Source: Atherinomorus stipes
Taxonomy: Eukaryota > Chordata > Actinopteri > Atheriniformes > Atherinidae
Assembly: GCA_023101725.1 (NCBI GenBank)
Contig: JALJCO010012911.1
Coordinates: 62,001 to 126,000, forward strand
Length of the DNA: 64,000 nucleotides
Direction: 5' to 3'
This document shows positions 12,869-24,415 of the stretch, piece by piece. Under the pieces are notes generated by a model, which worked only from the letters and a program-made list of their open reading frames with translations, had not been told where the DNA came from and searched no databases. A program made the translations under genes and the position numbers. Numbering within the stretch: the stretch's first letter is position 1; each line of letters opens with the position of its first letter.

Positions 12869-13792
12869 TACATCCATCTGGGCCACATGTGGCCCTATCT
12901 CAGTACGAAACTACCCTTCAAAAGGTTTCTTGATCCAGACAGTTATCCGGATCAACACCAAAATTTAAGCAGTTCTTCCGTGTATCACTTACATTACTAA
13001 CATTCTCTGAAAATTTCCCCCAAGTCAGTTTATAACTCTGACTTTGCTAAGTAGCAAACAGAGAATCTGGTGATATGACATGCATCATGATACAGAAGCA
13101 GCTATACAATATATTGTAACACTACAAGCAAGACTCGCTATATTGTTTCCGGGATAGTACTATGCGTAAAGAATGCTGAGTCTGGTTCACTTCACCTCAT
13201 CATAGCAATTAGGTTTAAAAGGCACATTAAACATCACCAATGCTGCATATAAGAGAAGGAGGGGGGAAGAAAACATATATCAGATACTACCATATATCAG
13301 ATACTATCAGGTATTAGCCAACATGTGGCTAATTCTAATGTTTCAAACAACTTGGTAACTTAACCAACAACTTAAAACCAGACATATTATAAGCAGCTTC
13401 AAAGTAAGCCAGTCTGTAGCAGCAGCAGCTGCACTGTAGTCACGTGACTCTGAAAGGAATGCTGGGATATGCAATTCTTCCACAATAACAGGGACTTTTC
13501 TACACACTGGACCACTGCCAAAGGAATGAGATCTTGCAAGATTTTGTGACAGAATGAGATCTTAGGATATGTTATTAGTAAAATTTTCAATAAAGTGCTT
13601 TTTAATATAGATACAACATCACAACCCAAAATATCACAATATTTCACAATATTTCAGTTGGTCAGTCATTTTATGTGCTACAGTATCTCAGTGTATCGTT
13701 ATTTTGTCACACCCCTACAGATGACCTTACTGCCTCTGGGAAGGTAATAAAACATTCAGAATGATGATCAGTATAAGTTGATGATATCTGAC
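12869..13792. other. intron, with possible transposon end
   Basis: No exon. The right part (13560-13720) is rich in CACAATATTTCA and ends GTGTATCGTTATTTTGTCACACCCCTAC, which resembles the end of a hAT-type element. A matching left end was not found. Confidence 0.35.
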
Positions 13793-13966
13793 CTGAGACT
13801 TTCCAGTTGACAGTTTGGACTCCCCAGTCCAACACACAGCTGCTTCACCCCTGAATCCTTCAGGTTATTGTTACTCAAGTCCAGTTCTCTCAGTCTGGAA
13901 AATGGGGAGTTGAGAACTGTGGACAGAGCTTCACAGCTTCTCTCTGAGAGGTTACAGCCTCCCAGT
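13793..13966 (-). CDS. NLR gene, LRR exon 1
   Basis: A 174-bp exon, the standard size for one LRR pair in fish NLR-C genes. Its acceptor is CTTTTCAG and its donor GTCAGA. The translation begins [14 protein letters not shown] and continues [19 protein letters not shown], then CQLESLR: a canonical LxxLxLxxN repeat. It takes up the two bases (CT) left by the NACHT exon to form Leu, and passes two bases (AG) to the next exon. There is no internal stop or frameshift. Confidence 0.92.
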
Positions 13967-14041
13967 CTGAAAAGAGGATAAAAAAGTTGTACAGCTGAAA
14001 GACAACACTGAACTGATAACCCACTCGAAGTGTTTACTTAC

Positions 14042-15827
14042 AGAGCTTTGTTGGAGGCTTTGACCACTGGCAGCAGCCTCAGAAGAACCTCCTCTGACGG
14101 AGAGTATTTTTGCAGGTCAAATACTTCCAGATCTTCTGGTGATGACAGTAGGATGAAGACCAGAGCTGACCACTGAGCAGGAGACATTTCATCTGTGGAG
14201 AGAGGTCCTGATCTCAGGAACTGTTGGATCTCCTCCACTAGAGAAGCATCATTCAGTTCATCCAGACAGTGGAACAGATTCATGCTTCTCTCTGCAGACA
14301 CATTCTCACTGATCTTCTCCTTGATGTACTGAACTGTTTCCTGATTGGTCGGTGAACTTCCTGTTTCTGTCAGTAGGCCTTGTAGGAGACTCTGATTGGT
14401 CTGGAGTGAAAGACCCAGGAGGAAGCGGAGGAACAAGTCCATGTGTCCATTTGGACTCTGCAAGGCCTGGTTCACGGCTCTCTGGTGGAAAAGTTCTAGA
14501 TCTGGTTCCTTGGACATGATAGATCTCTTTGAAGTTGTTTGTTCTTCTTCCAGCAGGTTGACTCCAGAGTTGATGAAGGTCTGACGGACATGAAGAGCAG
14601 CCAGAAACTCCTGAACACTCTGATGGACAAAGCTGAACACCTTCTCCTGGTGCAGTCCTCTCTCTTCTTTAAAGATCAGTGTGAAGACTTCTGAGTAAAC
14701 TGAGGCTGCTGTGATATCGATGCCACACTCTGTCAGATCTGATTCATAGAAGATCAGGTTTCCTTTCCTCAGCTGATCAAAAGCCAGTTTTCCCAGAGAC
14801 TCCATTATCTCCCTGCTCTCTGGACTCCAGACTGGATCTGTCTCAGCTCCTCCATCACACTTGACCTTCTTGACTTTGGTCTGAACCACCAGGAAGTGAA
14901 TGTACATCTCAGTCAGGGTCTTGGGCAGCTCCAATCCCTCTCTGGTTTCCAGTACATCCTCCAGAACTGTAGCACTGATCCAGCAGAAGACTGGGATGTG
15001 GCACATGATGTGGAAGCTTCGCGAGGTCTTCATGTGGGAGATGATCCTGCTGGCCTTCTTTTTATCCTTGAACTTCCTCTTGAAGTACTTCTCCTTCTGC
15101 CGGTCAGTGAACCCTCTGATCTCTGTCACCATGCCAACGCAGTCCTGAGGGATCTGATTGGCTGCTGCAGGTCGTGTCGTTATCCAGAGGCGAGCAGAGG
15201 GAAGCAGTTTCCCCTTGATGAGGTTTGTCAGCAGCACATCCACTGAGGTGGACTCTCTTGGGTTGGTTAGGTCTTCAGTTTTGTTGAAGTCCAGAGGAAG
15301 TCGACACTCATCCAGACCATCAAAGATGAAGACCACCTGGAAGTCTTCAAAGCTGCAGATTTCTTTGGTTTCAGTAAAGAAGTGATGAACAAGTTCCACC
15401 AAGCTGAACTTTTCCTCTTTCAGCACATTCAGCTCTCTGAAAGTGAACAGGAAGATGAACTGGATGCCGTGGTTGTTTTTGCGTTCAGCCCAGTCCAGAG
15501 TGAACTTCTGTGTTAAGACAGTTTTTCCAATGCCAGCCACTCCCTTTGTCATGACTGTTCTGATTGGTTCATCTTTTCCAGGTTGGAGTTTAAAGATGTC
15601 ATCTGGTCTGATGGTAGTTCCTGGTCTGTGTGGGTTCCTGGATGCTGTTTCAATCCGTCTGACCTCATTTTCATTGACCTCTGCAGTCCTTTCCTCTGTG
15701 ATGTAGAGTGCTGTGTAGATCTGGTTCACAGGGGTCGGGTACCCTGCTTTAGCATTTCCCTCAAACACACTCTGGACCCTCTTCTTCAGAGAACTCTTGA
15801 ACTTTGGCTGACACTTCTGAAGATCCC
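14042..15827 (-). CDS. NLRC3-like gene, FISNA-NACHT exon
   Basis: A single 1786-bp exon, fully open, with acceptor TTTTACATTTAG at 15828 and donor GTAAGT at 14041. It encodes about 595 residues. The N-terminal 75 or so form the fish-specific FISNA segment (DLQKCQPKFKSSLKK near the start, then NQIYTALYITE). The NACHT ATPase follows, with Walker A GVAGIGKT (about 15543-15520), Walker B VFIFDGLDE (about 15336-15310) and sensor-1 LWITTRPAA (about 15190). The remaining winged-helix and NACHT-associated part runs to KASNKAL. The family binds ATP/dATP and oligomerises to nucleate inflammasome-like or inhibitory complexes in the cytosol. All key nucleotide-binding residues are present, so the exon looks functional. 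The phase matches the PYD2 exon upstream and LRR exon 1 downstream. Ortholog identity within this expanded family cannot be fixed by eye. Confidence 0.95.
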
Positions 15828-16150
15828 CTAAATGTAAAATAACAAAGAAAGTTTATTTGTCTATTGTAAAGCAAATTTCAATGGTGTGAAGTGTTTGAAC
15901 CTCTTGAAATAAACCATTTATGTTCATTTGGCCTTAAATTTACTTCAGTTGCAATCATAAACAATTTTTATAACTGGTAGCATACAAGTCATCAACTTAT
16001 CAACATTTAAGATTGTAAGCTTTGTGCAGCTGAAAAGTTGAACATTTATTAATTCATGTAGTAATTACATCAGTGAGCCACTAAAAATGTTTTGTTAAAA
16101 CAATGTTTTAAGTCAAGAAACCTGCCCCTCCAAGGTCCATTTAAATCACA

Positions 16151-16205
16151 TGTGGTGTGCCCCAAGGTTAGGTTTTGGGCCCAGTGGTTTTTAGCTTGAC
16201 CACCT
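16151..16205 (+). repeat. tiny LINE reverse-transcriptase relic
   Basis: The plus strand reads CGVPQG, a stop, then VLGPVVFSL. This is the VPQGSVLGP landmark of L2/CR1-type reverse transcriptases with a stop in place of Ser. Nothing else of the RT is recognisable nearby, so this is a decayed fragment within the NLR intron. Confidence 0.5.
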
Positions 16206-17516
16206 CATTATTTTTCAGTTTGGTTGATATTTTGTTTTTAAAAATTGTTTAAGATAATTTCAGAACCATGTTTATTGATCATTTTTTAAAACCTTTTTTT
16301 TCTACATCTTTTTATTCAACTACCACTTTCACGATGTCCATGAAGTGGCATCTAGGCAACATGAAGGTCATCATAGTTCTATAACTTCTATAAAAAATTA
16401 AATATAATGTCTGATGAACATGATATGAAATCTAGCAGTGAAATAAGAATTTGGAAAGAATATGTCAATAAATCTTTGTTAACTAACCACTAAATAAAGG
16501 GATTTTGAAATGGTGATGCTGAAACCAAACAAAAAGCTCAAAAATCTGAAATAAGCAGCTATAGTCAGATAAATGTAATTGAATCTAGAAAACAAAAATC
16601 TAAATTAGATGTATTTAATATTTTTGTCCTGTGTAGTATTTTTCTGTATTCAGTTATTTATTCCCTTTGTGGGATCCTCAAAGCATACTGTATGTGCACC
16701 TGCGGAAGATCCATTTTGACAAGCAATCCACCTGACATGCCAGCAATCCAACCACCTGAGCACCAGATGGAAACAAGGCCAACAATATGGAATGAACTTG
16801 AGAGAGCCCTTGTTTGCTAAAACTGGTTTTCTTACTATTTATCTAACTTCAAATTGGATAGTCGGTGTACAATTTTGTAAAAAATAAAACAATTGTCCCA
16901 ACATCTAAACAATATATTCCTTTTCAGTAATGAACTTCACATATATCCAGCTCAGTTTGACGGTGTAATCAGGGCCCTCTTTGCATGGACCACACAGTCT
17001 CCCAGTACCCAAAATATGGAATAATAAAGATTATCAAGCATTCCAACGGTCAAAAGATTATAGGAACTCCGAGCTAGGAGGCATTTCAAATGTCAAAAGT
17101 GTCCCAAATGTATAAATCTGTCCATCAAGTAAATACAACTGAATGATCACTTTTTCCAGCATCCATGTAAACATGTCAGCTGGAATTGCTGATTTAAAAG
17201 ATTTCAATGAGATAGATGAATTATTTGTCTGTGTCAATGTTGCTAATTACAGGTTGGTTCATTTGGTGGTAATTCGTTCATCTCAGGCAGATTATTGAAC
17301 CCTTGAAAGTTAACAACAGTGGTGAGTACCCCACCCTTTGTGTCTAACCATTCTGGACTTTGCAATAGTGCAGCTGACCTCCTCCAACCGTTGCATAATG
17401 ACAACTCTTCCTAATTTTTTGGAGTGGTCACATGGCGCATAAAATACAGATCTAATGCCTTTTCTACACTCAAACAGTTTAATCATGAGAAAACTGATTA
17501 AACCATGGGATTGTTT
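16206..17516. other. NLR intron, nothing recognised
   Basis: AT-rich intron between the PYD2 and NACHT exons. No exon-like frame or clear repeat boundary. Confidence 0.4.
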
Positions 17517-17786
17517 TCTGTCCTGCTTGTCCAATTCAGGGTAGCTGGAGCCTATCCCAGCTATTATCAGGCAAGAGGGAGAGTACAGTACACCTGGACA
17601 TGTCACCAGTTTGTCACAGGGCAAACACAGAAAGACAATCATTCACACCTACACTCCCATCCTAGGGACAATCTAGAGTGATCAATTACCCTAACAGGCA
17701 TGTCTTTGGATGATGGGAGGAAGCCAGAGTACCCGGAGGGAACCCATGCATACACAGGGAGAACATGCAAACTCCACACCACTGTG
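17517..17786 (-). repeat. L2-like dispersed repeat
   Basis: Carries the phrases GGAGCCTATCCCAGC, GTTTGTCACAGGGC, CACACCTACACTC and GGAACCCATGCATACACAGGGAGAACATGCAAACTCC in order. I know this series as a widespread fish and vertebrate L2-type LINE 3' sequence. It is non-coding here. The orientation is inferred from usual consensus use and is uncertain. Confidence 0.65.
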
Positions 17787-17895
17787 CAGCCCATGCATGT
17801 CAAAAATATTATCTCATATAGTTGTTTTGACAACATCAAAACTCATTGGACAGTGTAATAAATTAAGTTTCATGTTTTCTTTGACTTTAACAGAC

Positions 17896-18121
17896 CTTCA
17901 ATGCTCTGGAGCATTTTTAAAATCTTCTCTGTCATTTCTCTGGTCTTTGTGGTGTACGTCTGCAGCATCAGATGCATAGTTGTCGAGATGTCTGCATGTT
18001 TCAGAAAACTCTTCTTTATAGTTTTGAAGCCACTCTTTGATTCATCTGCATTACGCAGGTACCATTGGAGGCGTTCCAGGTCATTGACATCCAAATGCTC
18101 TAAAGTTTCCTGCAGCCATTG
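17896..18121 (-). CDS. NLR gene, PYRIN domain exon 2 (PYD2)
   Basis: A 226-bp exon with acceptor ACATGTTCAG at 18122 and donor GTCTGT below 17896. It encodes one death-fold module: QWLQETLEHLDVNDLERL, a WYLRNAD segment, FKTIKKSFLKHAD, then HLMLQTYTTKTREMTEKIL. The pattern (L..L..L...EL..F.WYL; I..S.L..AD..; LM...Y) is that of PYRIN domains in fish NLRs, which recruit ASC through PYD-PYD contacts. The exon begins in phase 0 and leaves one base, which the NACHT exon completes as Gly. The unusual donor GTCTGT is supported by that phase match and by the same sequence at the PYD1 exon. It is fully open. Confidence 0.85.
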
Positions 18122-18713
18122 CTGAACATGTTTGGAAGAAAAAATGAAACATTATTGAGATATAAACTGTTGAAAAAGTGACATAAAAAGTAACAGTACA
18201 TTAACATAAAAACAACAAACAGAATTTTGATAAATGGTTTTAAAAAAAAGTAAAAACTTGTTTAACTCAGCAGAGTAAACACAATTTAAAAAGCCCTTTA
18301 CAGATGTGGGCATGAAAAAGTTCCCCTTTCTGCCGACTGGCAGCCCCTTACCAGACACTTACCAACCACTTACCAGTAACTTGTCTGCTAATTCAATCAC
18401 ACAGAGAAATGCCTGTGTGCCCAGAGGAAATGATTTCAGAGCATAAATGAAAGGCCGGAACAAGGACATTTCCACACGCCAGGTTTGGACACCATGCGTG
18501 AAGACGCATTCGCGGGACAAATTGTTCAGCCAGTGATAGTGCAGTAATAGTGCACTATTACTGCACCACATCTGGCAGAAAAAGGCAGAACTTTTTCAAG
18601 CCCGCATCTGTACATCTTTATTATCTGACATCTCAGTGCTCCTGAGCTCCTAATCTAGAAAGATCAGATTTCAGTTTGGACCTAGTTGCTGAACTTGATG
18701 AATGATGACTTAC
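18122..18713. other. short intron, nothing recognised
   Basis: Intron between the linker and PYD2 exons. The open minus frames here lack splice borders or a recognisable domain. Confidence 0.4.
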
Positions 18714-18777
18714 AGCATTTTCTGTTTGCTGATCCTGGTCTTCGGAGACCACATCATTAGGTTTGTGGATCTGACAC
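18714..18777 (-). CDS. NLR gene, short linker exon before PYD2
   Basis: A 64-bp exon with acceptor CTTTGCAG and donor GTAAGT. It completes the codon left by the CARD exon (AA+G, Lys) and encodes CQIHKPNDVVSEDQDQQTEN and a final Ala, ending in phase 0, as PYD2 needs. It is polar, with no domain. It is placed like the other linker (24416-24494) before PYD1, which suggests that linker plus PYD is a duplicated module. It was too short for ordinary ORF calling; the support is phase and consensus splice sites. Confidence 0.75.
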
Positions 18778-20192
18778 CTGCAAAGACATGCTGATGTCAA
18801 TGAATATTATTGGGTACTTTCTAAGTGTGTAGTGTAATGCAAACCAATAACAAATACTGATGGCGTACATAATTTTGTATGACTTCAGAATTCTGATAAA
18901 AACTCTAAAATATACCATGCAAAACTTTAGAAAAAGCTATTAAAGTGATAATATCCAAACAGAATGTAAGGTTGGTACATTCAGGGTGCATTTACACCGG
19001 GATAGTTTGGGGACTCGGTCTGATTCGGCAGAATTTCCAAGAAATGTCACACCTTTCTTTCCTTCATTCTGAACGTTGAAGTGCACGCTTGCATATACAG
19101 TAAGTATACTCGAGCCCTCGAGTTTAAAACCATATAATTTCCTTATCTCTTCATATTACCATAATGTGCTCCAATCAGTTATTGATCTTGTCTTTAGGAC
19201 TCTGCAATCTCACATTCATAGATTGAAGTCTTTACAGGCTGTAAATGGACTTTGATTTGTGCATTTACTCTGATGTATTCAATCCTTTACACCCCTGGAA
19301 ACATTAAGGAGTTGCTGCCTGTAGGAGGATTTTGTCTTTTGGGCATAAGCTGATATGAGTTTGTGTATTTTAAATCATTCTAGTCCAATAAATTAAAGGC
19401 ATTTTTACATTTTAAGCTCTTCAAGAGGCTGGATTTAGATTTTTAATGCTATTGTTTTGAATTATAATCTTTTTCTTCTCAATCTTCATGAATGTGGACA
19501 GCAGTGACGGCCTAAACATTTTTCCTGGAGTCATGTTGAAGCTTGTTGCTCCTGCTTGTTTCTGCCTGTCTTCTGAAGCTATATGTATAGTTCTTTAATC
19601 TCAAAATGTCCCTTTGCATGAAATGGTAGATTTTAAACTTTCGCAAAACATTTTCCATTTTCCACACGTAACATGTCTAGGATTCCAGTAACGGTGACCA
19701 GAACTGGAAGTTTACCACAGATCTGTGGAACCTTCTTTAAGATGCTGAACAACTCTTCCGTCACATTCCACATACTGGGTGCAGTTGGAGGCAGTTGGAG
19801 GTTTGTTCGGTTACGTCCATGGTTGATTATGATCCCAGTTTACGTGATGTGTACATTAACATCTGATATTGTTGTTATGCTCAGCCAAATAGTTTGCTGC
19901 TTGAGAGCAGTTTTTCCAACCCAGATCCTTCTGTGTTTTCTACTATTTTCAGTCTTTTACCTCAGTCATGTCGGAGCCTGCTTCTGAATTTTTGCCATAT
20001 GCTGTCTACTAACTTTCTGCCTTAGCAGCCCTGACTTGTGGAGTTAATCTCCACAAGTGTAGGATTTTACTCTGAGCCTGTTCGGACTCCACTGATTGAG
20101 CTCTCCCTGACAAGTAAATAAAGATTAAAAAAGCTTAACATACAGTCACATTATCTTGATTTGATCAATAAAAATGTTGGTTAAAAACTTAC
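18778..20192. other. NLR intron, nothing firm
   Basis: The part near 18980-19030 (TTTACACCGGGATAGTTTGGGGACT) resembles the ends of known fish DNA elements. A plus-strand stretch ends in AAGTAAATAAAGATTAAAAAAG near 20110-20135, like a retroposon tail. The 104-codon plus frame at 19673-19987 has no recognised domain and is not called. Confidence 0.35.
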
Positions 20193-20508
20193 TTCTGAGG
20201 AGAAGAGGAACACTGTTCAGCTGAACATTTACATTCCTGTCCAGAGGCCAAAGCCAGCTCAGTGGAAAGGGAAGGGTTTATGATTTGAAGATGAACGATC
20301 ATTTTCTTGCAGGCTTCATCTCCTTTCTCCTTCATGATGTCAGCAAAGGAGCTGGCCTTATTTACTCTGGTGTGGTTCTCCTCCAGTATGGACTCCTTTT
20401 CCGAATCATTCAGAACATTGTCCATCACCAGAGACTCCATGAGCTGCGTGAGGTTGTCTTTTGACACCTTCTTGATAAAGCCACTCAGCATCATGGAAAG
20501 CTGTTTGT
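20193..20508 (-). CDS. NLR gene, CARD exon
   Basis: A 316-bp exon with acceptor CCCTCCTGCAG at 20509 and donor GTAAGT below 20193. The translation fits a caspase-recruitment domain of the caspase-1/ASC type: FIKKVSKDNLTQLMESL, VLNDSEKESILEEN, then KGDEACKKMIVHLQ and NPSLSTELAL. A short Cys/Ser-rich tail (CKCSAEQCSSSPQ) follows. CARDs recruit other CARD proteins such as inflammatory caspases. The exon takes one base from upstream and leaves two, matching the PYD1 exon (if its extra base is ignored) and the 18714-18777 linker. It is fully open. A CARD placed between two PYDs in one NLR is unusual. A separate small CARD gene nested in the intron is possible but less consistent with the phases. 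Confidence 0.85.
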
Positions 20509-21984
20509 CTGCAGGAGGGAAAAGACAAATACTGTAAAGAACTGTGTTCTTTAAATGAAAGGAATTAACAGGGATCAAAGTACACTGAAGTCCAAATCAC
20601 TATGCCAGAATGACTCCTTAAGAGGTACATTGACTATGAACATGCAAGTCTTCCTGCTACTGATAACTCGTTCTGTAATTTTGTAAACTCCTGCCTAAAA
20701 GAGAGCATCTGTCCTTTAATCTATGTCACTAAGCAGGTCTTAATGACAGCAAAAACAGAGAACGTGAACCTATGTTGGTTTATTGTATGGACTCTTGTTA
20801 CGAGGATCTTTTCTGAGCTTCAGGATAGTTTCTACAACCTCAATTCCAAAGCAGCTGGGTCTCTGTGTAAAATGTTAACAGAAAAGAGTGATTTCCAGAT
20901 CTCTTCATCATATTTCTTTATAACATAAACAACATATTTAATTCCCAGCAGAACATAAACAACATACCTGATGATGAAACTAAGACATTTTATTGGAGAT
21001 GCCCAGTGTTGGATTTTTGGCTGATATACAATATGCTAATATTTTAGAACTCATTTAGCCAATAACCAATAAAATACCGATATTAAAGCTGAAAATGATG
21101 TAATATTCATTCCTTGTGCAAAATTAGAAAAACCACCTATGCTACGTCTGCTTCAGATCTGGTACCTGTCGTTGCTGGAGACGTCATAATGTTGCACGGA
21201 GGGCGTTGCCTTATATTTTTCCCATGCTCAACAAATTAAAAACGAAAAACAAACAAAAAAATCAGCATTCCGCTTGTTCGTCACCCAATAGTGTCTGTTA
21301 TATATTGGTAAAAAAAATATTGGTTGATATTGGGTCGATATCTATCTTTCTTTCTTTCTTACTTACTTTCTTTTTATTTTGTACACATGAAAATTACAAT
21401 TGATGTGAATTAAAAAAAAATAAAAATACAGTGCCCGGAGAAGAAGTTAAAGAGGGTGATGTTTGTTTGGCTTCTACTGGGAATAAATTATTGGTTAATG
21501 AGATCTGGAAATCAATCCAATTTTACTGAGATTCTACACTCAAACTGTAGGATTAGCCTTGAAAAATCAGTTGGCTGCAGGTGAAACACGAGTTTAATGA
21601 CTTAAACACATTTTGTAACTAAAGTAGAGAATTGTAGAAACCTGTATTTAACCATCATCATCAGATTACTTTAATATATTAGATGGGAAAAAACCCTTTG
21701 GGATGGATTTTGAGAGGGCTCAGATATTATTCTAGTTAAAAAAAAAAAATCTTTGCATCCAAGCTTGAGTTCAACAACAGTTTTCTCTTTTTGACTTTGA
21801 TGTTGAAACTGAACCTTCTTCAGCCGCTGGAACAGAAAATTCATCCTGCAGAATCTTTTCAGGCAAACGTTTTCCTGTTGGAAACCAGAAAAAAGCTTTA
21901 TTTTAATAATGGCTTGACCAATACATTTCTTTCATATTAACTGTGTAGAATATCTCAGTTATTGTGTTTTTCCTTATAGCAGAC
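20509..21984. other. NLR intron with repeat remains
   Basis: Contains the hAT-like remnant listed separately and a (CTTT)n run near 21344-21374. No exon was recognised. Confidence 0.4.
20996..21345. mobile_element. degraded copy of the GATATTGG hAT-like family
   Basis: Shares order and wording with 26323-26722: TTGGATTTTTGGCTGATAT, a block around AATGATGTAATATTCATT, a CATAATGTTGCACGG-like block, and TATTGGTTGATATTGGGTCGATATC at the right. Ends and target duplication are not visible, so the borders are approximate. Confidence 0.5.
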
Positions 21985-22220
21985 CTTTGTTGCTTTTGAG
22001 CTTTAGTAAAATCTTCTCCATCACCTCTCTGGCGTTGTTGGTGTACATTTGGACCATCAGATCTATTGTGTCCAACCTGTCTGCGTGCTCCAGACGACTT
22101 TTTCTTCATTGGCTTGAAGCCGTCCACTGATTCATCTGCATTCTGCAGGTACCAGTGCAAATATTTCAGCTGCTTGGTGTCCAAATCTTCCAGAGTGTCA
22201 AGCAGCCAAGATTTTAAATC
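21985..22220 (-). pseudogene. NLR gene, PYRIN domain exon 1 (PYD1), frameshifted
   Basis: Acceptor TATATTTTAG at 22221; donor GTCTGC below 21985. It opens in phase 0 with DLKSWLLDTLEDLDTKQLKY, then LHWYLQNADESVDGFKPMKK, a good PYRIN start. At a run of five A residues (plus strand T at 22099-22103) the frame breaks; the continuation of the domain (LEHAD, then DLMVQMYTNNAREVMEKIL) is in the neighbouring frame. The exon is 236 bp; with one base fewer it would leave the single base that the CARD exon needs. The damage is thus one inserted A, either a real mutation or a homopolymer sequencing error. As written, translation through this exon would stop early, unless the exon is skipped. Confidence 0.8.
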
Positions 22221-23949
22221 CTAAAATATAAAAATAGGTATCATTAACATTATTTTTAGATTAATCAAAGGCTTTTTAATACAGGTTAAATTAGACTTCT
22301 GCAGAATCAAAAACCTTAATTGTCGTTGAATTAAACATCAGAAGAATTTACAGAATGAAAGTCTGTGCACAGAGATCACAGAAAAAGAAATCACAATAAA
22401 AAACAAACTTGAAGCTCTTTAAAAATATTATCATAATCAAATATGACTAAAAATATGACAGATATTCATTAAAGTTGTCTTTTTTAATATATATGTAAAC
22501 AAAAGTTAAGTAGTATGCTGCACGTATTGAGTGTGTATCAGGGGCGGAGCCATATTCAGGCCATGGTGTCCTTAGGCCCGCCCACTTTTCTGATTGGCCC
22601 AGGGCCTGGCCACCCTGAGAAAATTTGTACAAGTAATTTTGAACAACTTTGTGCCGGGGACATGAAACTAAATGTTGGGACCTTGTTCAAATCCATGTTT
22701 AATCTCATTCTGAGATTGGTGTGACTAGTCCTGGCTGTGGTTTGTTCGAATATTTCCCATCATGCTTTGTGGCTCCCCTGTTCTGTTCTGCACTGTGAGT
22801 CAAGTGTATCTGTAGTTGTTATCAGAAGCAACTCTCATAGCTGTATTCAATCCAAATTTTTCTTGTTCAGTAAAAAAAGATAATACAGATTAAAATTTTA
22901 TCAAAATGTTCAATTGTAAATAAGTAGTATTTTTCAGTAATTTTTATGTATTTCCTTTACTGGGCTAAAAATACACCAGTTTTTTTTTTGTTCTGTTTCT
23001 CCACATTGTGGACAAAACATGTAATGTCTGCAAGAGATAAGTCACAAAATGTATGCCCAGTAGATCAAAATAAGGTCTTTACTACAAAAGGGAAGGTGTG
23101 AAAGTCATCGTTATTCTCCTGGAGTTAATGTGACTTGTTTTTCATTGTAATTTGGTTCATTGAGTAAATACTATGTGACTGTGAAGCAGATACTTTCATT
23201 TTAAGCAATGTTTGCTTTTCTATGTGTATTTCTGTTCTTACTTTCTGTTCTATTCTCTCTTTTAATCTTAAATGTTTTTGATTTTGAATCATGCTTTGAA
23301 TTTTTAATCCCCCCCCCCTTTTGTACCCCACTGTGATGCTTATAATGTTTTATGTAAAGCACTTTGAATTGTCCTGTACATGAAATGTGCTATGCAAATA
23401 AACTTGTCCTGCCTTGCCTTTTCATGAAGTTCATTTTAAGTTTTGTATTTCTTTGGTTCTGCAGGCATGTTTGGGCCAATTGAAGACTGTCAATAAATGC
23501 TTGTGAAAACACCAGAACGATTTTGAGCCTTGATTGAACTAGGAGGGAGTAATGTGATCTCCTGATGTTTATCTGGTATGAAAGCACCGGGATGAATGTG
23601 GATCTGAGTTGTACCTCATCTTAAAGACAGTGAATTGCATCAGGGCGTATCCAGAATTCCAATCCCAGCTATGATGCGGGTCAACAAATAAATATGTACA
23701 CATGTAAATGCATACTGTACATAAACATACATGTGCAGACAAGATTTCTGACCAAGTTTAGCAGGCTGCTGGGTAAAACCTTGATGTCCTGCCTCCAGGT
23801 GATATCGATGCCTGGAGGCAGGAAGAGAAACGTCTGTTCTAGCGACCTGTGGAGACCTTGGAGATCTGTTTGCCTTTAACGGGCGGTGTTGTTGTTCAGT
23901 AATCATACAAGGTAGTTTGGATTATTGCTAAATATTGTGTATAGTTATG
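22221..23949. other. NLR intron, repeat-derived pieces
   Basis: A GGGGCGGAGCC-containing stretch (22537-22640) looks like a dispersed repeat. The stretch 23310-23420 (GTAAAGCACTTTGAATTG...AATAAACTTG) matches the 3' tail style of fish LINEs and SINEs. No exon was found. Confidence 0.4.
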
Positions 23950-24170
23950 AGGATGGCTGTAACTCAGGTGGAAGGATAGTCGTCTGCCAGAGGGCAGTGG
24001 TTTGATTCCAGGCTTCCCCAGACAACATGCTGAAGTGTCCTTGGGCAAGATGTTCCTATGAGGGTGTGTGTGTGTGAATATGACACGTAGTGTAAAGTAT
24101 TTTGAGTGGTCCAATGCATGACTGGAAAATTGCTGAATAAGCACATTTCTAATAGTTGATGTGCCGAGAT
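23950..24170 (+). repeat. tRNA-derived SINE, family B
   Basis: An A-box-like GTAACTCAGGTGGAAGGA near 23960 and a B-box-like GGTTTGATTCCAGGC near 24000 are followed by TGTCCTTGGGCAAGA and GTGTAAAGTATTTTGAGTGGTC. The same series occurs at 56603-56817, and in the reverse sense near 50690-50890. It is inserted in the NLR intron upstream of the 24416-24494 exon. Confidence 0.75.
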
Positions 24171-24415
24171 TACAGTTATGAACTAACTGAAACATGTGTG
24201 GTATAAATACATTAATATATATAAATTTGCTTAAAAAAAGAAAGTTCAGCTTCTTTCATCTCTCAGTTGGGCTATACCAACCTCTGATCCAGAACAGACC
24301 AGACTGAGTCCTTGTCTATGGAAACTAATAGTAAAAACCATCTGGAAGAGAATCTGAGAGGGAGAACGAGGAGTTGATCCTTTAGAGAACTTAAAGTGGA
24401 TGAATATGGACTTAC

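Noticed and set aside
19673..19987. 104-codon hydrophobic plus-strand frame inside the NLR intron
   Set aside because: No recognised family, no supporting splice sites or start context; hydrophobicity follows from T-rich composition.
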